Source of the DNA: Nitrososphaeria archaeon
GTDB lineage: Archaea > Thermoproteota > Nitrososphaeria > JACIWG01
Length of the DNA: 59,905 bases
Direction of reading: 5' to 3'
Assembly (NCBI GenBank): GCA_026413865.1
Contig: JAOAKB010000008.1
Coordinates: forward strand, 1-59,905
The notes below the pieces were generated by a model. That model had not been told where the DNA came from. It saw only the letters and a list, made by a program, of their open reading frames with translations, and did no database searches. The first letter of the stretch is position 1. Each line of letters opens with the position of its first letter. The position numbers and the translations under genes are program-made. Positions 15,599 through 23,719 of the stretch are shown in pieces.

Positions 15599-18096
15599 AT
15601 ACTTTTTGGAAGTTTTATAATAAATTTTGTTCCTTCTCCAACTTTGCTTTCAACTGAAATATTTCCTCCTAATGTTTCAACAAGTCTTTTACATACTGCA
15701 AGACCGAGTCCCTGGCCCTTCGACTTTGTCGTGAAAAAAGGTGTGAAAATCTTTTTAATATTTTCTTCCGGAATTCCTACTCCAGTATCTTTTACCTCCA
15801 AAATTAGATCATCATTGGAACTTTTTGCAATAATGGTTAGTGTTCCACCTTCTGGCATTGCCTGTATCGCATTCAGTATTAGGTTTCCTAGAACCCTCTT
15901 TATAATATAGAAATCCGCCTTTATATGACTGACGCTTTGATCAATTTCTAAAGTTGCTTTTATATTTTCTGGTACAATTACACCTTTCATTGCTTCTTCA
16001 ATAATCTTTTCCAATTCAATTTTCGTCTCAAAAGATTTTATTGGTGCTGCATAATCCTGTAGGTCTAAAACAATCTTGTTCATATAATCCACTTCTCTAT
16101 ACATTGCCTTAAGTTTATTAATTATATCTTCTGACTCGTTACTTTCTCCAAAATTTTTTATTCTTTGCTCTATTATAAAGAGGTTGTTTTTTAATGCTTG
16201 TAGAGGATTTCTCAGATCATGTCCTATTAGTGTTGCTGCCTCACCTAATGCGGCCATCCTCTCTTTCTCCCTAAGCTCCCTGCTCTTTTCCTCAACAAGC
16301 TTTTCTAAATTTTCTGTATAAGCCTTTACTTGTTGCTCCTTCTTTTTCATTTCAGTTATGTCTATTATTGAAACCAAACTTTTTCTACTGTCTGGAAGTA
16401 GTGCTACTGTAGCAAAACCATATCTTAACTCACCCTTTTTTGTATAGAACCTAAATTCAAAGTTTCTAGGCGCCTTATCTGGGCTTACTCTTCTCTGATA
16501 ATGATAATTTAGTAGTCTTTCAATATCTTCTTTTGCAATAATTTCTATAAAACTTTTTCCAATAATATCACTTTTATCACATTCTAGTATTCTCTCAAAT
16601 TCTGTGTTAACTAATGATATTGTTGTATCCTCTTCTACTATTGCCATAGCTGTGCCTGTATTTTCAAATATTGTCCTATATCCTTTTTCAGATTCCTCCA
16701 AATTTTTTGTATAGGCTTTAACTTCTTCCTCAAGCCTTTTTCTTTCACTTATCTCTCTTGCACTGAAGACCACCTTTTCCAACTGTTCTTTTTCTGAAGA
16801 AAGTGGGTTAGCTGTTATTTCGAACCAAACATATTCTCCTTTACTATTTTTTATTCTTGCCTCAGCCTTTAATCTTGGGAATCCTTTACTGTTTTCCAAG
16901 AACTTGTGAATCATGTTCTTTAAATCATCTTTTTCAACTAAATCTATGTCAAGCACTCTTTTTCCTATTAAATCAGAGGAAGGGTGTCCAAGTATTTTTT
17001 CAAATGATGGACTAAAATATTCTATTCTTCCCTCTACATCAACTAATCCAACTATTTCATACATGTTCTCAGTTATTGTTCTAAAGAGTTTTTCTCTTTC
17101 CTCTAACGCTTTTGCCATAATTTTCTTTTCAGTAATATCCTGGTGTATTGTTATATATCCTAATATTTTACCACCTTGCCCGTAAATTGTGTTAAATCTC
17201 ATGTTAACATAAATTTTTGTTCCATCTTTTTTTGTATGTACAAAGTCGTGCTCAAATACATTTTTGTCCTTCAACATATTAATTATTTTCTTAAAATCGC
17301 CATTTATTGGTTCTGAATTGAATAGTTCAAACATATAGTGTCCCTGCGCTTCACTCAAGTGCCATCCGTATATTTTTTCAGCTGCCTTATTCATATGCTC
17401 TATTATAAAGTTCTCGTTTAAAATTACTATTGCATCATTAATGTTTTCTATGATGTTTGCTTGAAAATTAACTCTCTCCATTGCAACCTTTTCTTCTGTT
17501 ACATCATATAGTATCCTATTATATCCTATAATCTTACCCTTGTAGCTAAAATTTTGTGAGAATCCTCTCATCCATCTTATCTGATTGTCTCTTCTAACTA
17601 TTCTATATTCTTCTTCAATAATATAATTTGGTATAGTATAAAGTTTCTGCAGATTCTCTTCAAACTTAAGCCTATCATCTTGATGAACTATCTGATTCCA
17701 TTTTATCTTCCCTTTTATAAGGTCATCTTTACTGTATAATGTTACAAGTTCAAAGTCTCCAAATAAAAAGGTCTGTGTTCTTCTTAGATCGACTTGAAAT
17801 GCTATTCCCTTTGCAAATTTTAAAAAGGAATTAAGAACATGCTTGCTTGCTCTTAGAGAAAGTTCAAGGTCTCTTCTCAAAATAATATTTTTTTGAAGTA
17901 GGATATATGTTAGTGTTCCAGCGACAATAATGTATATAAATCCTTTACTCAACTCCTGTTCAATTAAATTTGAGAGATTAATTTTTTGGCTTAAAAAGAG
18001 TATGTCAAGCACTAGTATTAGAAAGAATGTTGCTGTGGCATACAGATATGAAACCTTAAATACACTTATAGGCTTTTCTTCTCTATCTTCTGCCAT
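15595..18096 (-). CDS. Membrane histidine kinase with four PAS domains
   Basis: An 833-residue sensor kinase. Two membrane helices (about residues 12-33 and 48-66) are followed by four PAS/PAC modules: about 85-205, 210-325, 335-465 and 470-590. Each PAC ends in a segment such as GYITIHQDITEKK or VSIIDITEMKKKE. The kinase core has the H-box LIGHDLRNPLQALKNN (His about 626), N-box NLILNAIQAMPEGG, G1 DTGVGIPEENIKKIF and G2 GQGLGLAVCKRL. The second helix connects straight into the first PAS, so signals are probably sensed inside the cell or within the membrane. No response regulator is in the window. It is tail to tail with the archaellum regulator, which may or may not be meaningful. Confidence 0.92.
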   Translation of the reverse strand: MAEDREEKPISVFKVSYLYATATFFLILVLDILFLSQKINLSNLIEQELSKGFIYIIVAGTLTYILLQKNIILRRDLELSLRASKHVLNSFLKFAKGIAFQVDLRRTQTFLFGDFELVTLYSKDDLIKGKIKWNQIVHQDDRLKFEENLQKLYTIPNYIIEEEYRIVRRDNQIRWMRGFSQNFSYKGKIIGYNRILYDVTEEKVAMERVNFQANIIENINDAIVILNENFIIEHMNKAAEKIYGWHLSEAQGHYMFELFNSEPINGDFKKIINMLKDKNVFEHDFVHTKKDGTKIYVNMRFNTIYGQGGKILGYITIHQDITEKKIMAKALEEREKLFRTITENMYEIVGLVDVEGRIEYFSPSFEKILGHPSSDLIGKRVLDIDLVEKDDLKNMIHKFLENSKGFPRLKAEARIKNSKGEYVWFEITANPLSSEKEQLEKVVFSAREISERKRLEEEVKAYTKNLEESEKGYRTIFENTGTAMAIVEEDTTISLVNTEFERILECDKSDIIGKSFIEIIAKEDIERLLNYHYQRRVSPDKAPRNFEFRFYTKKGELRYGFATVALLPDSRKSLVSIIDITEMKKKEQQVKAYTENLEKLVEEKSRELREKERMAALGEAATLIGHDLRNPLQALKNNLFIIEQRIKNFGESNESEDIINKLKAMYREVDYMNKIVLDLQDYAAPIKSFETKIELEKIIEEAMKGVIVPENIKATLEIDQSVSHIKADFYIIKRVLGNLILNAIQAMPEGGTLTIIAKSSNDDLILEVKDTGVGIPEENIKKIFTPFFTTKSKGQGLGLAVCKRLVETLGGNISVESKVGEGTKFIIKLPKSI

Positions 18097-18226
18097 TGTG
18101 GCTAAACTTTGGGAATAAATTTATTTAAGCATTTTAATATTTATCCTCTTAACTTTCTTAAAAAGTAATATTAAGCTGATCCTTTATAGCTGATGATTTT
18201 AGATTTTAAAAAAAAGCATAAAGGTT

Positions 18227-18355
18227 ATGTTCCTACTCATTGAAGGTCTCCCTAATGTTGATCTAGATGGTACTATGGCTCCCATGCATCTTATAGAATA
18301 CTTTAAATTTGAAAAAATTGGATATATTGAAACCTCTCTTCTCTCTATAAATTAG
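18227..18355 (+). pseudogene. Decayed 5' fragment of a PAC2-family gene
   Basis: An ATG-started 42-codon stretch encodes LIEGLPNVDLDGTMAPMHLIEYFKFEKIGYIETSLL with a stop soon after. It aligns with residues ~19-58 of the intact PAC2 protein starting 337 bases downstream (IEGFPDVGLAGTIATMHLIESLKLEEIAYIETSFL). Just upstream, GATTTTAGATTTTAAAAAAAAG resembles the intact gene's first codons but is out of frame. This is a partial duplicate or an old paralogue that has lost most of its body. The rest of the 467-base gap (18097-18563) shows no other gene. Confidence 0.75.
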
Positions 18356-18563
18356 TATCATGCCAAAAATTTTATTCTCTTCTTGTACTAATAATATCTT
18401 TATGGAATTTCTCTTATATTTCAAGTCAAATGTAATAAAAGTAAGGAGTATAATTTAATCTCCATCTAACTTTCTTGAAAAAAGTTAATCTATATTCTAA
18501 TTCTTAATTATTATTTAAAAGATTAAATAACATGGTCATGTTAAATATGTAAGTGGATAGTTC

Positions 18564-19316
18564 ATGTCTGAAGAAGTTTTAGAGATTGTTATGAAAAAGG
18601 ATATCAAGTTTGATGGGCCTATTGCTATTGAAGGTTTTCCTGATGTAGGTTTAGCTGGAACTATTGCTACAATGCATCTTATCGAATCTCTTAAATTAGA
18701 GGAAATCGCTTACATAGAAACATCTTTTTTGCCTCCAGTAATGGTTGTTCATAATGGTGAACTACTACATCCTGTAAGAATATACGGTAACGAAAGGCTT
18801 ATTGTCTTAACCTCAGAGATAGCGTTGCCTCTTACAGTTTTGAACCCTCTGGTTAAGAAGGTTGTTGAATGGCTTAAGGGTTTGAATGTTAAGATGCTTA
18901 TTGCTTTAACCGGTTTTCCTGTTGAAAATAGGCTAGAAATTGAAAAGCCTGAAGTTTATGCTGTCGTTTCAAAGAAGGAGTTTTCTGAAATGCTTTCAAA
19001 ATATAAGATTGAGGTTCTGCAGGAAGGTTTTATCTCTGGACTATATGCTCTATTTTTAAAAGAGTGTTTGAAAGCAGGTCTTCCCGCTATAGCTTTGGTT
19101 GCACAATCTTTTCTAAAATATCCTGACCCTGGTGCTGCTGCAGAGCTTTTAAATTCTCTAAACTCTCTTCTATCACTTAATGTTGATGTTAAACCTTTGA
19201 TTGAAAATGCAGAAGAGATACGTTTAAAAGCTAGAGACTTACTTAGACAGACAGAAAGAGTAACGTCAAGTGCATATAGGAATGTGGAAGGTGAGCTTCC
19301 ACTAATGTATAGGTGA
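18564..19316 (+). CDS. PAC2-family protein (proteasome assembly chaperone-like)
   Basis: A 250-residue member of the PAC2/PbaB family, whose archaeal members assist or associate with the proteasome. Typical segments are PIAIEGFPDVGLAGTIATMH at the N-terminus, LPPVMVVHNGELLHPVRIY, LIVLTSEIALPL and a later GFISGLYALFLKECLKAGLPAIAL, the PAC2 core. Length fits the family. It is followed after 7 bases by the small heat shock protein gene, so the two form a likely protein-quality-control operon. A broken copy of its 5' end lies just upstream. Role in proteasome assembly is known for relatives and inferred here. Confidence 0.9.
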   Translation: MSEEVLEIVMKKDIKFDGPIAIEGFPDVGLAGTIATMHLIESLKLEEIAYIETSFLPPVMVVHNGELLHPVRIYGNERLIVLTSEIALPLTVLNPLVKKVVEWLKGLNVKMLIALTGFPVENRLEIEKPEVYAVVSKKEFSEMLSKYKIEVLQEGFISGLYALFLKECLKAGLPAIALVAQSFLKYPDPGAAAELLNSLNSLLSLNVDVKPLIENAEEIRLKARDLLRQTERVTSSAYRNVEGELPLMYR

Positions 19317-19323
19317 TATTAGT

Positions 19324-19665
19324 ATGGGTTTTCCAGAAGATTTTGACTCATTATGGGATGATGTTGAAGGTTGTATGGAACCTTTAGTCGAAGTCAGGGA
19401 AACATATGATGCTTTTGAAATATATGTTGACCTACCATATGTAAGGGGAGAAAGTATTGAAGTAAGATTTTCTGAGGATGCGCTCTTAGTTATAGCAAAA
19501 TGTTCAAAGGCTATTAAATTTAACAAATGGGGTTTCTCGCAGAAGAGGACGGAATATAAGTTTTTTAGAAAACTTATAAAACTATCCCATAAAATAGATC
19601 CAAAGAAGGCTACATCATCATTCAAGAATGGTGTGCTAAGAATTAGAGTGCCAAAATTACAATAA
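19324..19665 (+). CDS. Small heat shock protein, Hsp20/alpha-crystallin family
   Basis: A 113-residue protein dominated by an alpha-crystallin domain: VEVRETYDAFEIYVDLPYVR, SIEVRFSEDALLVIA and the closing block SSFKNGVLRIRVPKL. The N-terminal arm is short (about 20 residues). There is no C-terminal I-x-I/V motif after the domain, so oligomer formation may differ from typical large Hsp20 assemblies. It follows the PAC2 gene by seven bases and is probably co-transcribed and co-regulated with it. ATP-independent holdase activity is inferred from the family. Confidence 0.88.
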   Translation: MGFPEDFDSLWDDVEGCMEPLVEVRETYDAFEIYVDLPYVRGESIEVRFSEDALLVIAKCSKAIKFNKWGFSQKRTEYKFFRKLIKLSHKIDPKKATSSFKNGVLRIRVPKLQ

Positions 19666-19824
19666 TAGAAATTATTTTTTTAATCTATTATTTATTTCAA
19701 TGAAAATTGTGAAATTTAATATTTTCTATTAGGATAAGAAACTTTAGATAGCAAAGGTTTACCAAAGATAGTAATTTGTAAAAAGATGGCCTTTAAAAGA
19801 AGGAAATAATATGCTAATATAACC

Positions 19825-19874
19825 GCCTGTAGAAGCTGACGGGCTAGTGAAAAGTTTTCTCAAAAGGAAACTTT
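19825..19874 (+). ncRNA. Two tandem hairpins in a long gene-free region; candidate structured RNA
   Basis: The 527-base gap 19666-20192 has no credible ORF. At 19825-19844 GCCTGT pairs with ACGGGC around an 8-base loop. At 19851-19874 a 9-bp stem AAAGTTTTC/GGAAACTTT (one G-U) closes a 6-base loop. Further weak pairings follow (TACTT/AAGTA near 19900-19916, ATTGG/CCAAT to about 19945). There is no tRNA, SRP or RNase P signature. This could be a small RNA or a 3' element of the Hsp20 transcript. Strand and extent are uncertain. Confidence 0.28.
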
Positions 19875-20085
19875 CAAATAGTAAATTAAATAAGATTGGT
19901 ACTTGCAAGAAAGTATAATATTATCGCCTACTGTCCAATTACTACCTACATATTTCTACGGCTTTTTAGTCTCATGCTGTATAAGAACTGAAAGGGTGAA
20001 TGAAAGATTATTATATACTTGTGATGTAGAAGGTTAAAATTTTTCTTGAAAAAATGTATGGTAGTAGATTTAGAATTTTCTGTCT

Positions 20086-20151
20086 GAACTTGTTCAATAA
20101 ATTAAACATTAATGTTCGAACTAAGTTGAACACTTCTAGAACTATTCTAGA
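20086..20151. promoter_or_regulatory. Cluster of GAAC/GTTC repeats and a 17-bp palindrome upstream of surface protein
   Basis: Symmetric elements are packed 42-107 bases upstream of the start at 20193: GAAC-TT-GTTC (20086-20095), GTTCGAAC (20114-20121), GTTGAAC (20125-20131) and the perfect palindrome TCTAGAA-CTA-TTCTAGA (20135-20151). Spacing and number suggest binding sites for a dimeric regulator. A hairpin in a long leader is the alternative. Confidence 0.45.
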
Positions 20152-20192
20152 GCATCTTCTATTAAATACCCTTAACATAAATTTATTTAGCG

Positions 20193-21341
20193 ATGGCTAT
20201 GATGAAAAAAAGTGTTAACAGGATTGCTGCAGCCACACTTATAGTAATATTACTTGCCTCTACTCTAGCCCTTATAGGTGCAGGTGTTGTCTACGCAAAA
20301 AGTGATAAGGCTGAAGAAATGAAACAGAGGGTTAAGAATGTACAGGAGCAGATCAAGGAAATGAATAATATGAGGTTCGAGCGTCTAAAGAAAATGTTTA
20401 ATGAAAGACGCTTAGTAATGATTAACAAGGGGCCAAACTATGTAAACTTTATCTCAACAAAAACTGAAGAAGGTGTACAATCCTTTATACTAAAAATACA
20501 TGTTGAAGGTACTCCAAGTATTTATGTTTCATTAGCCAACTATACAAAAGAAGATGGTAACAAGACACTATATTGGGTTAATGGTGTTCTTAAAACATTT
20601 GGTGTAATAGAATATATTGATAAAAATAATGATGGTCTATATATTCAAAAAGATAATGACACAAGACTTCAATACATCAACTTTGCCCGTCTTAGCTGGA
20701 AGTTAACAGTAAAGGAAATAGAAAAAGATAATGTTAGAGGCTGGAAGGTTCAGATGATAGCAAATGATAGAGGTGCAACCTATAATATAACAACTCAAGT
20801 CTTTAATACAGGCGTTCGCTTAGAAGATGGTACACCAGTAGCACCATATGAAGCAAAGATAGACTTTTCATTCGAAAACTTTCCATGGTCTTCTCCAGAA
20901 AGTAGGCTTGCACTAATAACCTCTTTCAAAGGTGTTTCAGGTAGTGCTTCAGTAACACACTATAAGAACACTACAGAAGTTGTTATGGAACGCAATGCAT
21001 ATGCATACTTTACTTGGGCTCCCACTGCAAAAGTTGACGGTGAAGACGTAGATGTAATGGTGTACAAGAGAAGTTCTAGGTCTGACATGACTAACTACAC
21101 AGAATTCAATTACCCACGTGGTGATAAAATAGTTCATGACCCTATCATAGGTGTGTTGTCTGGAAGCATTGAAGATATTCCCGCTTACCAGCTTCCAGCT
21201 TCAGTTGTAAAGCCTACTCCAGTATTTACAGGTCTATATCTTCTAGCAACTACTGTTGCAGTTTTAGCGGTTGTTGGAGTTATAGTTGTGGCTGCAAGAA
21301 AGATGTTGGTGGAACCTAAAATCTTTAAATCGTTCCACTAA
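20193..21341 (+). CDS. Exported, C-terminally membrane-anchored surface protein, unknown family
   Basis: A 382-residue protein with a signal peptide (basic start, hydrophobic residues ~11-34, VVYAKS cleavage-like end) and a lysine/glutamate-rich helical stretch at ~37-70. A beta-rich ectodomain with N-x-S/T sites follows, then one C-terminal membrane helix (about 345-370) and a basic tail. A run of acidic and Asn-rich loops (DKNNDGLYIQKDNDTR) could bind calcium. No homologous family is recognised. No Shine-Dalgarno precedes ATG 20193, and ATG 20199 is an alternative. The upstream region is unusually long and repeat-rich, so expression may be tightly controlled. Confidence 0.75.
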   Translation: MAMMKKSVNRIAAATLIVILLASTLALIGAGVVYAKSDKAEEMKQRVKNVQEQIKEMNNMRFERLKKMFNERRLVMINKGPNYVNFISTKTEEGVQSFILKIHVEGTPSIYVSLANYTKEDGNKTLYWVNGVLKTFGVIEYIDKNNDGLYIQKDNDTRLQYINFARLSWKLTVKEIEKDNVRGWKVQMIANDRGATYNITTQVFNTGVRLEDGTPVAPYEAKIDFSFENFPWSSPESRLALITSFKGVSGSASVTHYKNTTEVVMERNAYAYFTWAPTAKVDGEDVDVMVYKRSSRSDMTNYTEFNYPRGDKIVHDPIIGVLSGSIEDIPAYQLPASVVKPTPVFTGLYLLATTVAVLAVVGVIVVAARKMLVEPKIFKSFH

Positions 21342-21351
21342 ATCCCCCTTT

Positions 21352-22158
21352 TTATATTTCTTTTACAAGATGTATTACTTGCAGGAACGAAAAGACTATT
21401 GTTGAAATAATATAGAATAGTACTTGTAGTAGAAGTGATCTCTCAAATTTCATGCCATAAATGCTTGAAAGGTATGCGGCACCTAATATTGTTGAAGTAA
21501 CCTGTACTATTATAGTTAATGAAAGATGGAGCACTATGAATATGTTTTCTGGAATGTTGTTTAATGCTAATTGTGCTAATAGTGGTATAATCATTGGTGC
21601 AAATATTATTGATGCTGCAAGTTTTCCTCCTAAACCTACTTGTCTACTTGAAAGTAGCTTACCTAATATTATAGTGTATGTTATGTAAGATATTATGCTT
21701 ATAGGAAATAGTGTTGCATCAACTATGCTAGAAAATATTGAAACGCCATAATGCAAGATTATTAGAACTTTTCCTGACCAATATGACATTATTCCTCCTA
21801 AAACAGAAACTGTTAGAAAACAAACTATCGATACTAAAGTGTCTCTTTCAAGTATTGGAAAAAACCAGCTTGGAATAAACACTGTTCTCCCAAAATCTTT
21901 GCCTGTGTTACTGTACGAATTAACTAGTTCGTAAAGTTTTCTACCCTCTTTGCTCAAAAAATATCTCCTTTCTTCATCCTGTAAAACATATCCTTTGAGG
22001 ACGTCCAAATGATAATAAAGTGTTCCAACAGGTAAATTCGTTTCATTCTTTAGTTCAGTAAATGACATATTTTCCCTTTGCCCTAAAAGTTCTATGATTC
22101 TTTTTCTAATAGGATGTTTTATGAGCCTAAGTTTTTTAGAATCTTCCTTACCGACCAC
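21352..22158 (-). CDS. Winged-helix regulator with polytopic membrane domain
   Basis: The N-terminal ~75 residues form an ArsR-type winged helix: LRLIKHPIRKRIIELLGQ, SFTELKNETNLPVGTLYYHLDVLKGY and a wing RRYFLSKEGRKLYELV. About five membrane helices fill the rest. I place the start at GTG 22158 because a TATA-like TTTTTATATTATAG is centred about 25 bases upstream, giving a leaderless transcript. The in-frame TTG at 22194 would lie upstream of that promoter and add 12 poorly conserved-looking residues. It is convergent with the surface protein gene, 10 bases apart. Likely a membrane-embedded transcription factor; signal and targets unknown. Confidence 0.75.
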   Translation of the reverse strand: MVGKEDSKKLRLIKHPIRKRIIELLGQRENMSFTELKNETNLPVGTLYYHLDVLKGYVLQDEERRYFLSKEGRKLYELVNSYSNTGKDFGRTVFIPSWFFPILERDTLVSIVCFLTVSVLGGIMSYWSGKVLIILHYGVSIFSSIVDATLFPISIISYITYTIILGKLLSSRQVGLGGKLAASIIFAPMIIPLLAQLALNNIPENIFIVLHLSLTIIVQVTSTILGAAYLSSIYGMKFERSLLLQVLFYIISTIVFSFLQVIHLVKEI

Positions 22159-22332
22159 ACATGGATTAAACAATGCTATAATATAAAAATTCAATTATCA
22201 TAAAATGTTTCATTAAATCATATGTAAAGTATGTAGGTTTTAAGCTAAACGAATAAGTTTTAGAAACAGAAATTCTATGGATGTAGGCTTAATCGACAAA
22301 ATATTTTAGTTAAAATCTGTAATCCTTGTGGC

Positions 22333-23241
22333 ATGGTTAAAGAATCCTTTCTAACATTTGATGGAAAGCTTGTTGACAAAAATTTTAAGTGCAATAGTTT
22401 TGCTAACGAAACATTGAAGCTTATGTTCACTCGTTCTAGTGTTAGAGACTTTCTTCCTAAAAAAGTCCCTGAAGACATTTTAAGGTCGATTATTGAAGCT
22501 GGACTTCATTCTCCTTCAGCTGGAAACCTTCAACCCTATTCCATAATAAGAGTTGAAGATGAAGAAAGAAAAAGGTTGCTTGCTGAACTATGTCTTCAAA
22601 AATTTATTTCAAGCGCTCCTGTTCTTCTAGTATTCTGTATTGACTTTCATAGGCTTGAAAGGTGGTCTAAACTATGTAATACTCCTTTTACTGCTCATAA
22701 ATCTTTTAGACATTTTTGGGTCGCATTTATTGATGTCTCAATATGTGCTCAATCAATATGTGTTGCTGCTGAATCAGTTGGCTTAGGTTCTGTCTATATT
22801 GGGACTATAATAGAGTCCGCTGACAAGGTTAAGGATATTCTTGCCCTTCCTGAAAAGGTTTTTCCTGTAATACTTCTTTGCCTCGGCTACCCTCGTAGTA
22901 GGCCTCTGCCCCAAAAAAAGCTTGGCTACAACATTATAGTCTCTTCAGAAGTATATCATGAACCTTCTGATGAAGAGCTATTGAAGGCTTTTTCTGAAAA
23001 GTATGATAGGATCAATGTTAAGGTTACGGAAGAAAGGTTGAAGGTTGCTGAAGAAGTATGTAGAAACTTGTTTGGAGAAGATGAGGCTAAATCTATTGTT
23101 GAAAAGATTAGGTCTTCTGGAAAATTTAATCCTGCACAATACTATTTTCTACTCCACTATCGTGCTGACATAATGTGTAAGGGTAACGATGTTTTTGTTA
23201 AAATGTTAGAAAAAGCTGGCCTCAACTTTTTAAAAGAATAG
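22333..23241 (+). CDS. Nitroreductase-family FMN oxidoreductase
   Basis: FMN-dependent NAD(P)H oxidoreductase fold. RSSVRDFLPKKVPEDILRSI is the canonical FMN phosphate-binding start of the family. IIEAGLHSPSAGNLQPYSII follows, and VAAESVGLGSVYIGTI with VILLCLGYP make the C-terminal half of the fold. The 302 residues exceed the common ~200 because a helical C-terminal extension of ~90 residues (from EVYHEPSDEELLKAFSEKYD on) and an N-terminal ~30-residue leader are added. Substrate cannot be told from sequence. It is transcribed alone and divergently from the membrane winged-helix gene, which could regulate it. Confidence 0.9.
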   Translation: MVKESFLTFDGKLVDKNFKCNSFANETLKLMFTRSSVRDFLPKKVPEDILRSIIEAGLHSPSAGNLQPYSIIRVEDEERKRLLAELCLQKFISSAPVLLVFCIDFHRLERWSKLCNTPFTAHKSFRHFWVAFIDVSICAQSICVAAESVGLGSVYIGTIIESADKVKDILALPEKVFPVILLCLGYPRSRPLPQKKLGYNIIVSSEVYHEPSDEELLKAFSEKYDRINVKVTEERLKVAEEVCRNLFGEDEAKSIVEKIRSSGKFNPAQYYFLLHYRADIMCKGNDVFVKMLEKAGLNFLKE

Positions 23242-23302
23242 AATCTATTATTTTAATGTAAGATAAACTAGCACTATTAGGGTTACAAGTGTTGGAGGTG
23301 GT

Positions 23303-23449
23303 GTTATCGCTAGACCTGGTTCCTCTGCATCATCATTCATTTTAGCAAATCTTGTTTCAGCATGGCCTCATATGCTTGTTCTCGCTGTAGTAATGGTGCT
23401 CATGTTTCTTGCATCATATATGCTTTTCACGAAACATGAGATAAGATAG
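23303..23449 (+). other. Possible tiny membrane-protein frame without a standard start
   Basis: An open frame ending at TAG 23447-23449 encodes ARPGSSASSFILANLVSAWP followed by a hydrophobic helix and a charged tail TKHEIR. It is preceded by GGAGGT (23294-23299), but no ATG, GTG or TTG lies in frame before the helix. The next frame has GTG at 23298 and 23301 and stops early. Either a single-base shift has broken a small membrane-protein gene, or the frame is chance. It does not match the Sec61-beta pattern. Confidence 0.25.
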
Positions 23450-23474
23450 AGGGTCTACTGCCTCCCACATTTTT

Positions 23475-23672
23475 CTAGACTATTTTTACAATTAATGAAA
23501 TAGTTCCAACTATAATAAGGATTACTGCTATGATTTGAAACATTCCTGCAAGTGGTGGATACATTGTTGTTGTTAGTATTCCATATTCTAGGAATAGTCC
23601 TATTAGAAGTATAATTAGGCCAATAATTTTTGTTAGAAGGTTTAATCTTGCCTCTGTCTCCTCTTTCCCCAT
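23475..23672 (-). CDS. Small two-helix membrane protein
   Basis: A 65-residue protein: a charged N-terminus (MGKEETEARLN) and two hydrophobic helices (about residues 14-31 and 42-63) joined by a short TTTMYPPLAG loop. It sits downstream of the topoisomerase VI A gene on the same strand with a 47-base gap, so it may be the last gene of that operon. No family is recognised and no functional motif is visible. The strong helix pattern and the clean ATG make it more likely real than chance. Confidence 0.5.
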   Translation of the reverse strand: MGKEETEARLNLLTKIIGLIILLIGLFLEYGILTTTMYPPLAGMFQIIAVILIIVGTISLIVKIV

Positions 23673-23719
23673 ACTTGTTGGAGCATTTTCATAATAATAT
23701 TAACTTTTCCTAATCTTCC

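Noticed and set aside
20111-20130. TTCGAAC resembling a tRNA T-loop
   Set aside because: There is no 5-bp T-stem around it and no anticodon or acceptor stem at the right spacing; it is part of a palindromic GTTCGAAC element.
23303-23449. Sec61-beta/SecG identification for the small hydrophobic frame
   Set aside because: It lacks the conserved GLIRF-type segment before the helix and has no standard start codon.
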